Origin: Combretum micranthum
Lineage: Eukaryota > Streptophyta > Magnoliopsida > Myrtales > Combretaceae
Direction of reading: 5' to 3'
Assembly (NCBI GenBank): GCA_024138025.1
Contig: JAMXBD010000426.1
Span: 744,001-808,000 of the forward strand
DNA length: 64,000 bases
The notes under the pieces are model-generated. The model had not been told where the DNA came from. It did not search any database and was given only the letters and a program-made list of their open reading frames with translations. Numbering within the stretch: the stretch's first letter is position 1; each line of letters opens with the position of its first letter. Made by a program: the position numbers and the translations under genes. Below are positions 1-11,818 of this stretch, piece by piece.

Positions 1-1430
1 CTTAAAGACTATAAATGGTTAGCTGCAATGGAGGAAGAAATTAGTGCTCTTCATGCAAACAGAACCTGGACACTAGTTCCAAGACCACCAGATACAAATG
101 TAGTGAGATCAAAATGGGTTTTCCAGATTAAACATCAAGAAGATAGCTCAATAGATAGACTAAAAGCTTCCCTTGTCACTCAGGGATTTACTTAAATATC
201 TAGCATTGACTTTGAAAAAACATACGGCCCTGTTATTCGCCATACCACCATAAGACTTATTATTGCTATATTAACTTCACTGAACTGGTGTATCAAACAA
301 CTTGATGTCAAGAATGTAATCTTGCATGGTAGTTTAAAGGAAATAGTATATATGGAACAGTTGCTTAGCTTTGTTGATGCTCACAGACCTAGTCATGTAT
401 GTCTTCTTCATAAATCTCTTTATGGCTTAAAACAAGCCCCTCGAGCCTGGGTTAATCGATTGTCTCGGTTTCTTCTTCACCTTGGTTTCTATTGTAGCCA
501 AGCAGATTCATCTTTATTTGTTTATCATCAAGATTCTATTACAATACTACTTTTAATCTATGTAGATGATATCTTGGTAACAAGCAACAACATCTCATTC
601 ATTTCTAAATTGATTAATCAATTGAATTTAGAATTTGCAATGAAAGATCTTGGATTGCTTCACTTCTTTCTAGGTGTTGAAGTTCAAAATTTCACTATAG
701 GAATTATTCTGCCGCAATAGTAGTACTTGAAGGACCTTCCCACTCGCACAGGAATGATTAATTATGCTCCCACAGCTACTCCTACAGTTCTTAAAAGCAA
801 GTCTCAAGCTTCAAATAACACTTTAGTTGATGCGACATACTATAGAAGCATTGTTGGTGCTTTTCAATACCTCACATTTACTCGACTAGATATCCAGTAT
901 GCTATAAACAAAGTCTATCAATTTCTCAATGCACCTACTGAGTTGCATCTTAAAGTAGTCAAGAGAATTCTTTGCTATCTAAAAAGCACACAAGATTACG
1001 GTTTACGCTTTCTATCACATAGCCTACTCTTCTTATATGCCTTCTTAGATGCTGATTGGGCAAGATGTCCTCTTACTCGAAGAAGTACAATTGGTTTTTG
1101 TGTTTTCTTAATAGCAAACTGCATCTCATGATGTTGTAAGAAGCAAACTACAGTTGCACGGTCAAGTTCAGAAGCAGAATACCGATCAATGGCCTCAACA
1201 ACTGCTGAATTAACTTAGCTCACATTCTTGTTGCAAGACATTGGTATCTCTTTATTTTAACCTCCTCAGCTGTTCTATGATAATATCAGTGCTCTCTATA
1301 TGGTCGTTAATCCTCTATCCATGCTATAATAGAGCATATAGAGATTGACTATCATTTTGTTAGAGAAAAAGTAGCAATGGGTCATCTTGTCACATGCTTT
1401 GTGTCATCCTCTCATTAAATTGCAGATATC
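1..1430 (+). pseudogene. Ty1/copia pol fragment: reverse transcriptase and RNase H, inactivated
   Basis: This is the C-terminal half of a copia polyprotein, cut off by the left edge of the window. The frame starting at base 1 shows the usual RT order: KWVFQIK near 112, SLYGLKQAPRAW near 415-450, and the catalytic YVDDILV near 558-578. RNase H follows, with DADW near 1050 and SSSEAEYRSMA near 1165-1197. The reading frame stays in register for over 1.1 kb and is broken mainly by stop codons, at 193, 718, 721 and 1129; later sequence decays further. RT would copy element RNA into cDNA in virus-like particles and RNase H would degrade the RNA strand. It cannot make a full product now. Integrase, protease and gag lie outside the window or are lost. 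The family assignment is firm; the lineage within copia is not determined. Confidence 0.93.
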
Positions 1431-1519
1431 TTCACCAAACCACTACTGAAAGCACCTTTTGTTTCTTTTCGAAATAAGTTGGGACTTCATTTCCATTCCG
1501 CCTCCATCTTGAGGGAGGC

Positions 1520-1781
1520 TGATAAGGAAACAAATGCTGATGAGGAAATAAATCAATCAAACTCTATGGATCATTGACCAACTAACCAAGAAATAATCAA
1601 GGAGGAATCTTTAACCGACTAATATAGAAAAAATGTGCAGCTGATATGAAATGTTCTATGTTTTCTTCTTTTCTGTTTTTGTCTTTGTACAATATAAATA
1701 CTCCGTCTCGTGTAAACCTTTAACACATGAAAATCACCAATAACAAAATTTCCTTGAGTCCTTTTCAATAGTTTGATAGCA
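1520..1781 (+). repeat. Probable 3' LTR of the copia fragment
   Basis: Right after the decayed RNase H comes a purine tract (GAGGGAGGC at 1511-1519) followed by TGATAAGG, the expected polypurine tract/LTR-start arrangement. The block contains a CAATATAAATACTCC TATA-like sequence near 1690 and ends in a CA-containing stretch near 1781. No second LTR is available for comparison, so the right boundary is a guess. Confidence 0.5.
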
Positions 1782-4409
1782 TTGCATTATCGGTGAAAAC
1801 ATGAAATGATCTCATGCCTTTTGATCAAATTAGGCAAAGGAAAATAAACTGAATTCATCCTTCTTGCTAGGTTGTCTATGTATATATAATTCAAATATAA
1901 AAGATTCAAATAGCCATAAAAGTATCTTTCTATTCTATCTCCCAAGAATCCCTTTAATTCTAACAAATCTTCCAGGATTGATCAGAAGATCCTGTAGTTA
2001 GCTAGAATCTGTTACTTGAGTGAAACTATATCTTATAGAATCATGTTGAATATGAAAATCTTATTGTCCTAATGCCTTTCAAATCCTCTGGCCAATATCT
2101 TACTGCAAAGCCTAATATAATAGATTGTGTCCGCTACTCTTTTTTTTTTCCCAGGAACATAACATATAGCTACATACTGGCCATTAATGGCCCCCCAACT
2201 AACCGGCCCATTATTCTAATATCTGTTGCACTCCTAAACCCCGATTTCCTTTGCACGCTAATGAACTTGCAATAAAGACACCGTATTATTAACACTTCTT
2301 CTTTTTTTTTTTTTCATTATAACGGGAAGAGATTATTCGAACTTGGAATGTCTCATTTGAGAGACTAGGGAGACGATAATGAGATTGGATATTAACATTT
2401 CATTTCCTGTCAATTTAGTTTTTATTACATTTATTTTTTTTCCTCCAAAATTTGTCTTACCTGTTATTCTTTCTTTTTTCTCTATCTTGCCATCAATTAT
2501 CATCGAATATCAATTATGCTCTGAAAAATCAAGGAAAACAATTATTTGCTGATATTTGAAATTTTAAGAAATTTTAGTTCTAATAGGTAAAAAAATCGGT
2601 TGGTGCATCCCAATTGTTGTTTTATATATTATAAGGTAATTTCATATCTAAATTTATGAGAATATCTAATATTAAAATTATGATTAATCATATTTAATTA
2701 TTCATAACTTATTGTAATGATATAAAAGTCTAATTTATCGGCCAAAAAATAATTTTATCATTGATTTTCTCTCTTTGTTTATATTTTATAGATAGTTATC
2801 AATTATCAATGCTGTACAACAATAATAACTTAGGATATAGCCCTAAAAGCATCCATATCCATATATTAAAAGTTTTTCATCTTTAAAGTACTCTGTTTTT
2901 CCATGGTCATCACATAACCCTGAACATAGCCGTCATGGCTCTCTTATCTCCAATTAGGTTACACTTTTTGATTATAATAGCACATTGAGTCTTCATTTTT
3001 TTTTTTTTTTACTTGTGACTTTTCTATTCTTTGTATAATTTTGTTTTTATGCCACTTTTATAAATATGTTACACTTTCTTGTCTATTTTTTTCCCATTCT
3101 TTGCGCACTTTTTTCATGAATTCTTTTATAAGTCTAGAGTTTTTTTTTTTTTTTTTTTTTGGGCCAAGTAAATGTAAAGTTTAGTGATTGCCTTCTCATA
3201 TTATATTGCATACCAATTATTAGAAACTCAATATATGATAAATAGTTTGTGATCTATATAATCAGATATCATCCAACTTATATACAATTCCATCAGATAT
3301 TGATTATATCATATATGATTTAATCTAAAATTTATAGTAAATTATGTTATAAATTATATAGAAAGTCATTAATATACCATATGTGATATTTTATACATAT
3401 AATTTGCATATATGACACTTGTACCATAATATTACGTGTTATGCATAATACCCATTATGCATGTGTATTATATACAAAATAGGTCTTTATTTTATAATTG
3501 ATTGCTTAGTAAATAAAATGCACTATTGATTAAAATGCATATAATTAATTAAGTGTGCGTGTGTGTGTATATACACAGTGGGACAATAATGATTTTCAAC
3601 CACAACTCTTATATTTATTTGTATAAAAAATTAAACTAACAATTATCTTATAATATGATATTTTAAGGGTTGTTCCTTTTTCTTTAATGGTAGCCCCCCA
3701 CCATTTAATCATAAGCCAGTCCTTGAATGAAAGAAGTTATCACACTAACTTATAAAATTAGTATCTTTGTTCGATGTCCCATACTTCATCATTCACACTC
3801 TAACAACTACTTGTAGTAAAAGTAAGATTAAGTATGACCATGATATGAACTAAATCTAACAGCTATTATTTATGCAATATCAGTTAAATAAAAGGTATAA
3901 GAATTCCAATCATCGAGATGCTTTTGGTATAATGGCTTGAGGTTTGTCAAAACTTTAAAATTAAGCATGCTCTACGTTGAGCAATTCCTAAATGGATAAC
4001 CTTTTAGAAAACAGTCAACGCTAAGGATAAAAGCAAATAGAAGGTATACGAACTAAAAGCATCAGGGCACCTTTTAGTATAATGTTTTAAAGTTTCTTAA
4101 AATTATAAAGTTAAATATGCTTAGTATATAGTACTTCCAGGATGGGTGAATTTCTGAGAAGCAATTAACATTAAGAACAAAAATGGTACAACATGTCATG
4201 CTAAAGGGAGACAACATCATGGTGGGCAAAGTTTCATGTTATTATGATATAGCCACCTAAAAAAAAGTAATAAAAAGAAACTAATTCTAAATAATTATCA
4301 TATTAAGTCCAAGCATATCTAGAATGAACATTATTATGGGTGGCTGATTTCAAAATTCATCACTCCCTATCCCTTCTTTGAAGGAGACAATTAAAGAGCT
4401 TGTTGATAA
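1782..4409. other. AT-rich intergenic sequence, no gene seen
   Basis: I see no supported coding region, RNA gene or element with clear ends. The stretch holds homopolymer T runs near 2300, 2995 and 3140 and a short TG/TA run near 3557. Short ORFs here lack any family motif. Confidence 0.6.
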
Positions 4410-4414
4410 CACCA

Positions 4415-5235
4415 TGATGGAAGTGTCAAGAGTAGACTCACTTGTGATGCCACTTGGACTGGCTTCAAGGACTTGAGCTAAAAAATTCAACGAAGCACTC
4501 AACGGATTGATTCAAAAGGCTCAAAAGGAGGAGATACATTTTTTCACCATCCAAACTGAATCCAAACTTATCAACATCATCAAGGCAAGCTTCAGAATGG
4601 ATGAAGACTTGTTGTATGCAAGTGGGCCAAGGTTGGCTAACTACACCGCTAGCTTTAAATCAGACACCACCGACCTTCACAAAAATGGCCAGCGTTGAAA
4701 TTGTTGTCTACATGCAGCATACACCCTACATCAATTCTACACCGCTAGTGTTGATCAACTACACCACCGACATAGAGGCTAGGCTACCAGCGTTGGAACC
4801 TTGATTGCTCTCGGCTTTTTTTATTCCTAAATTCTATACCATGTCTAAGCCACCAGCGTACTTTTGTTTTTTCCAGTGTACTTTCATGCGTATATTTTAG
4901 TTTTCTTATGTGTCTTTTGGTTTTCTTATGTGTATTTATAAATAGTCTTGGGTTTTGTAAGAACAAGACAGATTACATTTGAATGAAATTGAGAATTTCT
5001 CTTAGGTTCTTGACAGAACTTCTTCTAAACTTATTGAATCTTGTTTGTAGTGTTCAACTTTTCGAATTATCAATCGAAATCTCCATATTCGATTGTGATG
5101 TCTAGACTTTATACCAAGGTTCTTGTCTCTTTATAGACAACAGGTCGCAGCTTCCATACAAACATGAACGCTCTTGGAAATTGAATCAAACGGATTGGTA
5201 TAAGGCTTCGTCATCCATTTTCGTGGTTCATATCA
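4415..5235 (+). repeat. 5' LTR of the gypsy element
   Basis: Starts TGATGGAAG and ends TTCATATCA; pairs with 10987-11813. The first part is homologous to the pol C-terminal coding sequence found at the start of the 3' LTR (RxxAKxFxxALNGLIQK in both), so the coding tail is part of the terminal repeat. It carries a TATA box near 4933 and a T/G-rich downstream region. Confidence 0.88.
4933..4945 (+). promoter_or_regulatory. LTR TATA box
   Basis: TATTTATAAATAG lies about 300 bases before the LTR end and is conserved in the 3' LTR near 11515-11526. This is the expected place for the RNA polymerase II core promoter at the U3/R border. Confidence 0.6.
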
Positions 5236-5238
5236 GTT

Positions 5239-5251
5239 TGATACCAGAGCC
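5239..5251 (+). other. Primer binding site, tRNA-iMet type, degenerate
   Basis: TGATACCAGAGCC begins three bases after the LTR end. It resembles the plant retrotransposon primer site TGGTATCAGAGC, with mismatches in the middle. Initiator Met-tRNA would prime minus-strand cDNA here. Confidence 0.7.
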
Positions 5252-5763
5252 TAGGGTTTGTTTGAGGTTTGCCTACCCTTTCTTTAATTAAAGTTTCAAT
5301 TTTTAGGGTTTGAAATTTTTGTTCTTGAGATTATGTCAATCTTGTTCGATCTTGATAGTTCATTGTTGTGATTAAAAAAAAAAGAAAGAAAGAAAAATCA
5401 GTACAAAAAAATCGTGCAAAAAAAATCAAATTGTTTTAATTCTTAAAAGACTTATCACAAAGTTGTCCAATTGATTAGGGTGGCAAAAAAAAATTGTTTC
5501 CTTAATTGTTCAAAAACTCCATCGATATGGTTTGACCTAATTTTGTCTGTTCATATTCTCATGATAAGTTTAGGTTGAATTTTGTGGTTGGGTCTTCAAG
5601 TTGTTCAAATTAGTTCTTAAAGAATTGAAAGAGGAATTTCGAGAGAGGAACAACATCTTGTTTGTGAGAATATACGAGTGGGGAGTGAACCTTTTATAGA
5701 GAGAAACACATGAAGGAGTAATCTGTGAGGAATTATTTTATTGCTAACATTGTTTGTTGCAGG

Positions 5764-6415
5764 TAGGGGTGTGCAAAAAAACCGATGAAATCGAAAAATC
5801 AAACCGAAACCGTAAAACCAATCCAAAAAATATAGTTAACAGGTCCGTTGGTTTCGGTTTAGGATTAAGGTTTTTATTTTTTTCGGTTTTCGGTTTCGGT
5901 TTCAATTTGTAACCACAAAAAACTGATGGTTAATGTTAACCGTTTCAGTATTTATAAATATTATATATAATTTACATATACATGTAATTTACCTATGTTA
6001 ATATTTCTTGGATTTCGATTAAATACTATTATCCTATGTTTGATGGAGTTAATGTAGTAATTGATTTGGTTTGATTTTATTGATAATGATACATCCAAAA
6101 GTTTGTTTTTTCCCTTTTTTCTTAATTTGATTTTTTTTAGCTCTTGTAATATATATAATAATTTAAAGAAAAATCCTATGATAAATGCTAAAAAATGAGG
6201 TTTTTGAGATTATTAATTTGAATTGTTGAAACCATTACGTTAAATAATCAAAAACCAAAAAACGAATAAATTAACCGAATAAAACGGATAACCGTTAAGG
6301 CAGTTAACCGTTTATAATGGACTAGTTAAGGATTGGAATATTTAAAAACCGATCATTATGATTAGGTTCAAAAAATAGGGCCACGGACCAGTTAACCAAT
6401 CCGTGAACATCTCTA
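5764..6415. mobile_element. hAT-like non-autonomous element in the gypsy leader
   Basis: The ends are imperfect inverted repeats: TAGGGGTGTGCA on the left and, read inward from the right, TAGAGATGTTCA. The flanking 8-mers are GTTGCAGG (5756-5763) and CTTGCAGG (6416-6423), matching at 7 of 8. Subterminal regions repeat GGTTTCGGTTT- and CCGAAACCG-like motifs on both sides, a common look for plant hAT derivatives. It has no coding capacity. It sits just upstream of the gag start, so it inserted after the gypsy element did. Confidence 0.82.
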
Positions 6416-6434
6416 CTTGCAGGGAAAGAAAAAC

Positions 6435-7656
6435 ATGTCCAAACAAGGTGTAACTGAAGGTGAACAGGGGGATGTTGACACGAAATTGATTTTGGAAGCA
6501 TTGAAATCTGAGATGAAGAAGATTTTTAGGGAAGTAATGGAAAAGCTTAATGAGAAGGTAAAGAAGAGCTTAGAGCAGTCAAGGGGTACTCCTCAAGTAA
6601 ATAGGAGAGAAAGAATTCCTAGGAGAGGAGTATGGGTACAGGAAGAGGAGTATGAAGGATTGGGTTATGAAGAAGAATTTGACAGGGCTCTATTGATAGT
6701 AATAAGCATTATGGGGGTAGGATTAAGGCTTTAGGAATCAAGAGGATGATAATCTAGGAAATATAAAGATGAAGATTCCATCCTTTTAGGGGAAGAATGA
6801 TCCTGAAGCCTATCTCGAGTGGGAGAAGAAGGTTAAGTTGGTGTTTGACTACCACAACTATTATGATGCCAAGAAGGTAAAACTTGCTACCATTGAGTTT
6901 TTTGATTATGCCATTGTTTGGTGGGACCAATTGTTATTGAATAGGAGAAGGAATAGGGAGCCACCAATAGAAACTTGGGAAGAGATAAAAAGAGTGGTGA
7001 GGAAGCGATTTGAACCCTCTTATTTCTATAAGGAGATGTATAACAAGTTGCAAAACCTTAAACAGGGTAGTAAAAGTGTAAAGGAGTACCATGAGGAGAC
7101 GGAGGTGGCAATGATTAGGGCAACTGTGGAAGAGGACCGTAAGGCCACAATGGTTAGATTTCTGTTAGGATTGAACAGGGAAATACAAAATGTGGTAGAA
7201 CCGCAGCACCATGTTGAGTTGGAAGATATGGTACATATGGCCATAAAAATTGAGAACCAACTCAAGAGGAAAGGTAGTGGTACTACACGGTTTGTATCTA
7301 CTTCAGGTTTATCCAATTACAAATCAAGTCACTGGAAGAAGGAGGAGAAGCAGCCTATTTCAAGGCCAAATTTCAAGCATAAACATGACATGACCAGCCC
7401 TGGAAAATCAAGGTAAATCTGATTCCTCTATTCATAGAAATTGTGATATAAAATATTTTAAATGCCAAGGCATGGTCACATTTCTAGTCAATGTTCAAAT
7501 AAACGTGTCCTGATCATATGCGATGAGGGGGAGCATGAAACTGAAGGAGATAGTGAGGATGAGGAAATGCCATCCTTAGAGGATATTAGTGACGATGAGT
7601 GTGCTGTAGGTAAATTAGTGGCAATGGTAAAGCGTGCTTTGAGTGTGCACAGGTGA
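6435..7656 (+). pseudogene. gypsy gag (capsid and zinc knuckle), frameshifted
   Basis: Gag would form the virus-like particle and bind element RNA. The likely start is the ATG at 6435; a longer frame reaching 6417 starts at TTG inside the target duplication and is unlikely. An acidic/basic N-terminal region runs to about 6734. The retrotransposon gag domain is in 6838-7416 (for example VWWDQLLLNRRR and FLLGLNREIQNV). A zinc knuckle near 7450-7500 reads KYFKC... then GHISSQC, so the first Cys is Tyr, and a frameshift falls inside the knuckle. An acidic linker follows (EHETEGDSEDEEMP). At least two frame changes or stops (near 6732 and 7416) break it. Confidence 0.88.
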
Positions 7657-8500
7657 AAGAAGAGGTTAATGTGCAAAGAGAAAACATTTTCCACACTCGG
7701 TGCTATATTGGTGATAGCATTTGTAGTTTGATTAATGACGGAGGTAGCTGCACAAATGTTATTAACTCTTTCAATATAGACAAGTTGGGGCTTAAAACCA
7801 CTAAATATATTAATCCTTATAAGTTACGGTGGTTGAATGATAGTGGAGAGACCAAGGTGACCAGACAAGCTAAGATTGCCTTTCACATTGGAAGGTATGA
7901 GGATGAAGTATTGTGTGATATCATACCGATGCAGGCTTGTCATGTGTTGTTAGGGAGGCCATGGCAATTCGACCGGAAGGTGATTCATGATGGCTATTCC
8001 ACTAAGTGTACACTAGTTCACCATGGCAAGAGCTACTATCTTAAGCCCCTAACCCCTAAGGAAGTTTATGAAGATCAGTTACAATTGCAACAGTCTACTA
8101 GGAAACACGAGGAGAGTGAAACACAAAAAGAGAATGAAGGAATTAAAGAAAAAGAAACTATAAAAGACAGGAAGGTGGGAAAGAGTGTGAGAGGCCAAGT
8201 CGAAAGGGGATCGACATTGGTGGTAAGAGAAAAGGAGAGTGCAACCTTGCAAAAGAAAAGTTGTGAGGCGAGAGTGAGCATGGTGAAGAGAGTGTTAGTG
8301 ATGAAGCAACCCATGTTGTTGCTGGTTTTTAAAGAAACTAGTTTGATACTAACGAACTTCCTAACTCTTTGGCTAGTGTTATTGTGTCTATACTGCAGGA
8401 TTTTGAGGATGTTTTTCCTAAGGAGATTCCATAGGGATTACCACCTATTCGTGGTATTGAGCATCAGATCGACTTTGTACCGGGGGCATCTATTCCAAAC
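7653..8500 (+). pseudogene. gypsy aspartic protease region
   Basis: This would cleave the polyprotein. The frame shows LINDGGSCTNV near 7723-7755, where the catalytic D-T/S-G signature reads D-G-G-S, a form I associate with a subset of plant gypsy proteases. It continues with YKLRWLNDSGETKV, then CHVLLGRPWQFDRK near 7936-7980. The lysine/glutamate-rich linker at 8090-8260 separates protease from RT. The frame shifts near 8340, where the sequence preceding RT continues in another frame. Confidence 0.85.
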
Positions 8501-9720
8501 AAACTAGCTTATAGGAGTAATCTAGAAGAGACTAAGGAACTCCAAAGGCAGGTTAATGACTTGATGGAGAAGGGATATGTGAGGGAAAGCATGAGCTCAC
8601 GTGCAATGCCAGTAATTTTGGTGCCTAAGAAAGATGGGTCATGGAGAATGTATGTTGATTGTCAAGCCATCAACAACATCATGGTAAAATATTGACATCT
8701 CATTCCTCGTTTAGATGACATGTTAGATAACTTATATGGGTCAAGTGTCTTTTCCAAAATTGATTTGAAAAGTGGATATCACCAAATTAGAATGAAGGAA
8801 GGTGATGAATGGAAAACCACATTTAAGAAAAAATATGGTTTATATGAATGGTTAGTTATGCCATTTGGTTTAACTAATGCACCTAGCACTTTCATGCGAC
8901 TTATGAACCATGTTTTGCGAGCTTTTATTGGGAAATTTGTGGTTATCTATTTTGATGATATCCTTATTTACAGCAAAAATTTATATGACCATGTAATTCA
9001 TTTGAGGGCTGTTTTGGATGTGCTTCAAAAGGAGCAATTATTTGCTAACCTCAAAAAGTGCACTTTTTGCACATAAAGACTTGTGTTCTTAGTTTTATGT
9101 GTGAGTGCACAAGGAATACAGGTGGATGAAGAGAAGATTCATGCGATTACAGGAATGGCCAAGTCCAACAAATGTGAGTAGTGTTCGTAGTTTCCATGGA
9201 TTGGCTAGTTTTTCTCGAAGGTTTATGAAGGACTTCAGCACATCGCTGCACCACTCACTGAAGTCATTAAGAAGAACGTTGGTTTAGTTATGGAGACCAA
9301 TAAGAAAAGGCATTCCAATTGCTTAAGGAGAAACTAAACCATGCTCCGTTGCTTACGTTACCTAACTTTACTAAAACCTTTGAGATGAGTGTGATGCTTC
9401 GGGTTAGGTATGGAGTGGTTCTTATGTAGGAAGGAAGACCCATGCATACTTTAGTGAGAAAGTGGGTGGGCGACTTTGAATTTCCTACTTATGACAAGGA
9501 GTTGTATGGATTGGTTCGGGATGCTAGAGACATGGTAACATTATCTTTGGCCAAAAGAGTTTGTAATTCACACGACTCCTCATGAATCCTTGAAGTACTT
9601 GAAGAGCTAACACAAGAAATAAGAGACATGCTTGCTGGGTGGAATTCAAGACCTTTCCATAGCAAGGTAAGGCGAATGTTGTTGCGGACGTGCTTTTAAG
9701 GAGATACACTCTTCTCTACT
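8340..9720 (+). pseudogene. gypsy reverse transcriptase and RNase H, degraded
   Basis: RT motifs are clear: VPKKDGSWRMYVD near 8622-8658, [12 protein letters not shown] near 8757-8792, [16 protein letters not shown] near 8853-8899, and the catalytic [11 protein letters not shown] near 8947-8980. A stop follows SAMPVI-type sequence at about 8694 and another at 9074. The connection domain (VHKEYRW frame, 9105-9287) is shifted. RNase H (about 9290-9720) is only weakly readable in changing frames. The enzyme would synthesise element cDNA; this copy cannot. Confidence 0.88.
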
Positions 9721-9839
9721 CCTAGCACTAAATTACTTGATTTTGAACCCATTAAAGAATTGTATGTTAAAGACTGACATTTTTGTGAAGAGTATGCTTG
9801 TTGTGAGAAGGGAGCCAATGGCAAATTCTTTAGACATGA

Positions 9840-11096
9840 TAGATTTTTGTTTAGAGAGAACAAGTTGTGTATTCTTAATTGTTCCATCCGAGAGTTATTG
9901 GTAAAGGAGTCTCATGTTAGGGGATTAATGGGACACTTTGGTGTAGCTAAGACTCTAAGGGTCTTACAAGAGCATTTTTATTGGCCACACATGAGACGTG
10001 ATGTTGAGAGAATTTGTGAGCGATGTGTGACCTGTAGGCAAGCTAAGTCTAGGGTTCAACCTCATGGCCTTTACACACTACTTCCTATACTTACTGAACC
10101 TTGAGTTGACATTTTCCATGGATTTTGTCTTAAGATTGCCCACGTCTAAAAATGGTAGGGATTCTATTTTTATGGTTGAGGGTCGATTTTCGAAGATGGC
10201 ACATTTTATTCCATGCCACAAAACTGATGATGTTTCACATGTTGCTGATTTGTTCTTTAGAGAAATTATTCGATTGCATGGTATGCCTAAAACATTGTTT
10301 GTAATAGGGATGCAAAGTTCGTAAGTTATTTTTGGAAGACCTTGTGTTGTAAGTAAGAAACTAAATTATTGTTTTCTACTACTTGTCATCCACAGTCTGA
10401 TGGTCAAACTGAAGTAGTAAATAGGACTTTATCAACTTTGTTAAGGGTAATTATTAAGAAGAATATTAAAATGTGGGAAGATTGTTTGCCACATGTTGAG
10501 TTTACTTATAGTCATACCACACACTCTGCCACTAAATTTTCACCTTTTGAGATTGTATATAGGTTTGATCCACTAACTCCATTGGATTTATCTCCTTTAC
10601 CTGTGAATGAGTTTGTGAATTTAGATGGCAGGAAGAAAGCTAAATTTGTTAAGCAGATTCATAAGAAGGCAAAGCTTAACATTAAACGACGGACTAAGCA
10701 TTATGCAAAACAAGCCAACAAAGGGCGGCAACAAGTTGTTTTTGAACTCGATGATTGGGTTTGGGCACAGAGAGATTTCCGAAACAAAGACGCTCTAAAT
10801 TGCTTCGCATAGGCGATGGACCGTTTCAAGTCCTTGAGGGCATCAATGATAATGCTTATAAGATCAACTTACCAAGTGAGTATATTATAAGTCCTACTTT
10901 TAATATTACTGATATGAGTCCTTTTGATGTAGGTGATGAAGATTTGAGGACAAATCCTTCTCGAGAGAAAGGGACTAATGGAAGCATGGTCAGAAGGTCA
11001 ATAGTAGATCAACTTGTGATGCCACCTAGACCGGCTTCAAGGACTCAAGCTAAAAGATTCAAAAAAGCACTCAATGGGTTGATTCAGAAGGTTTAA
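9840..11096 (+). pseudogene. gypsy integrase with C-terminal tail reading into the 3' LTR
   Basis: Integrase would insert cDNA into the genome. The N-terminal HHCC zinc domain is visible (ESHVRGLMGHFG near 9910, CERCVTC near 10017-10038). The catalytic core has SMDF near 10118, a frameshifted second-Asp region near 10305-10330 that reads NRDAKF in one frame, and the region [16 protein letters not shown] near 10378-10425 holding the catalytic Glu. The GPFQVLEGINDNAYKI segment follows near 10823, then AKRFKKALNGLIQKV, ending at a stop at 11094-11096. The stop lies about 110 bases inside the 3' LTR. Breaks occur near 10100, 10322 and 10810. I see no chromodomain. Confidence 0.88.
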
Positions 11097-11813
11097 GAGG
11101 AGGAGATACATTTTCACACCATCTAAACTGAATTTAAACTGATCAACATCATCAAGGCGAGCTCAGCAATGGATGAAGACTTGTTGCATGTGAGTGGACC
11201 AAGGCTGGCTAGGTACACTTTTGGCTTTAAATCAAACACCGTCGGCCTTCACAAGAATAGCCAGCATTGAAAACATTTTCTACGTGCAGCGACACCCTAG
11301 ATCGGCTCTACACCATCGGTGTTGATCGACTACACCGCTGGCATAAAGGCTAGGCCGCTGGCATTCCAGTTGGTATTGGAACCTTGATTGCTCTTGGCTT
11401 TTTTATTTCTAAATTCGACACTGTATCTAAGCCGCCAGCGTACTTGCGTTATTTTGCCAACGTACTTTCACGCATATTTTAGTTTTCTCATGTGCCTGTT
11501 GGTTTTCTTATGTGTATTTATAAATAGTCTTCGGTTTTGTATGAACAAGACATTACATTTGAATGAAATTGAGAATTTCTCTTAGGCTCTTGACAGAATT
11601 TCTTCTGAACTTATCAGATATTGTCTGTGATGTTCAACTTTCAACTTATCAATCAAAATCTCTATATTCAATTGTGGCATCTACACTTTATACCAAGGTT
11701 CTTGTCTCTTTATAGACAACGGGTTGCAGTTTCCACATAAACACGAACGGTCTTGGAAATTGAATCAAACAGATTGGTATCGAGTTTGTCATCCATTGGC
11801 GTGGTTCATATCA
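10987..11813 (+). repeat. 3' LTR of the gypsy element
   Basis: Begins TGGTCAGAAGG, after a purine-rich run (GAGAGAAAGGGA near 10963-10974 and AATGGAAGCA just before the LTR). Ends GGTTCATATCA, followed by the target duplication CACCA. The sequence tracks the 5' LTR over its whole length with scattered substitutions. The pol stop codon lies within it. Confidence 0.88.
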
Positions 11814-11818
11814 CACCA

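Larger units (their letters stand above)
4410..11818 (+). mobile_element. Ty3/gypsy LTR retrotransposon, full length but mutated
   Basis: Two direct repeats (4415-5235 and 10987-11813) start with TG and end with TATCA. They are bracketed by an exact 5-bp duplication, CACCA, at 4410-4414 and 11814-11818. Inside are a tRNA-iMet-like primer site, gag, protease, RT, RNase H remnants and integrase, in the Ty3/gypsy order (integrase after RT). Every coding block carries stops or frameshifts, so the copy is not autonomous. The pol frame continues about 110 bases into the 3' LTR. That overlap, plus the gag and protease style, suggests the CRM (centromeric) lineage, but this is inference. A 652-bp hAT-like element sits between the primer site and gag. 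I did not see a chromodomain. Confidence 0.9.

Noticed and set aside
4365..4409. Apparent extension of pol-tail similarity left of the gypsy 5' LTR, suggesting a tandem element
   Set aside because: The perfect CACCA duplication and TG start fix the LTR edge at 4415; the weak similarity further left is chance.
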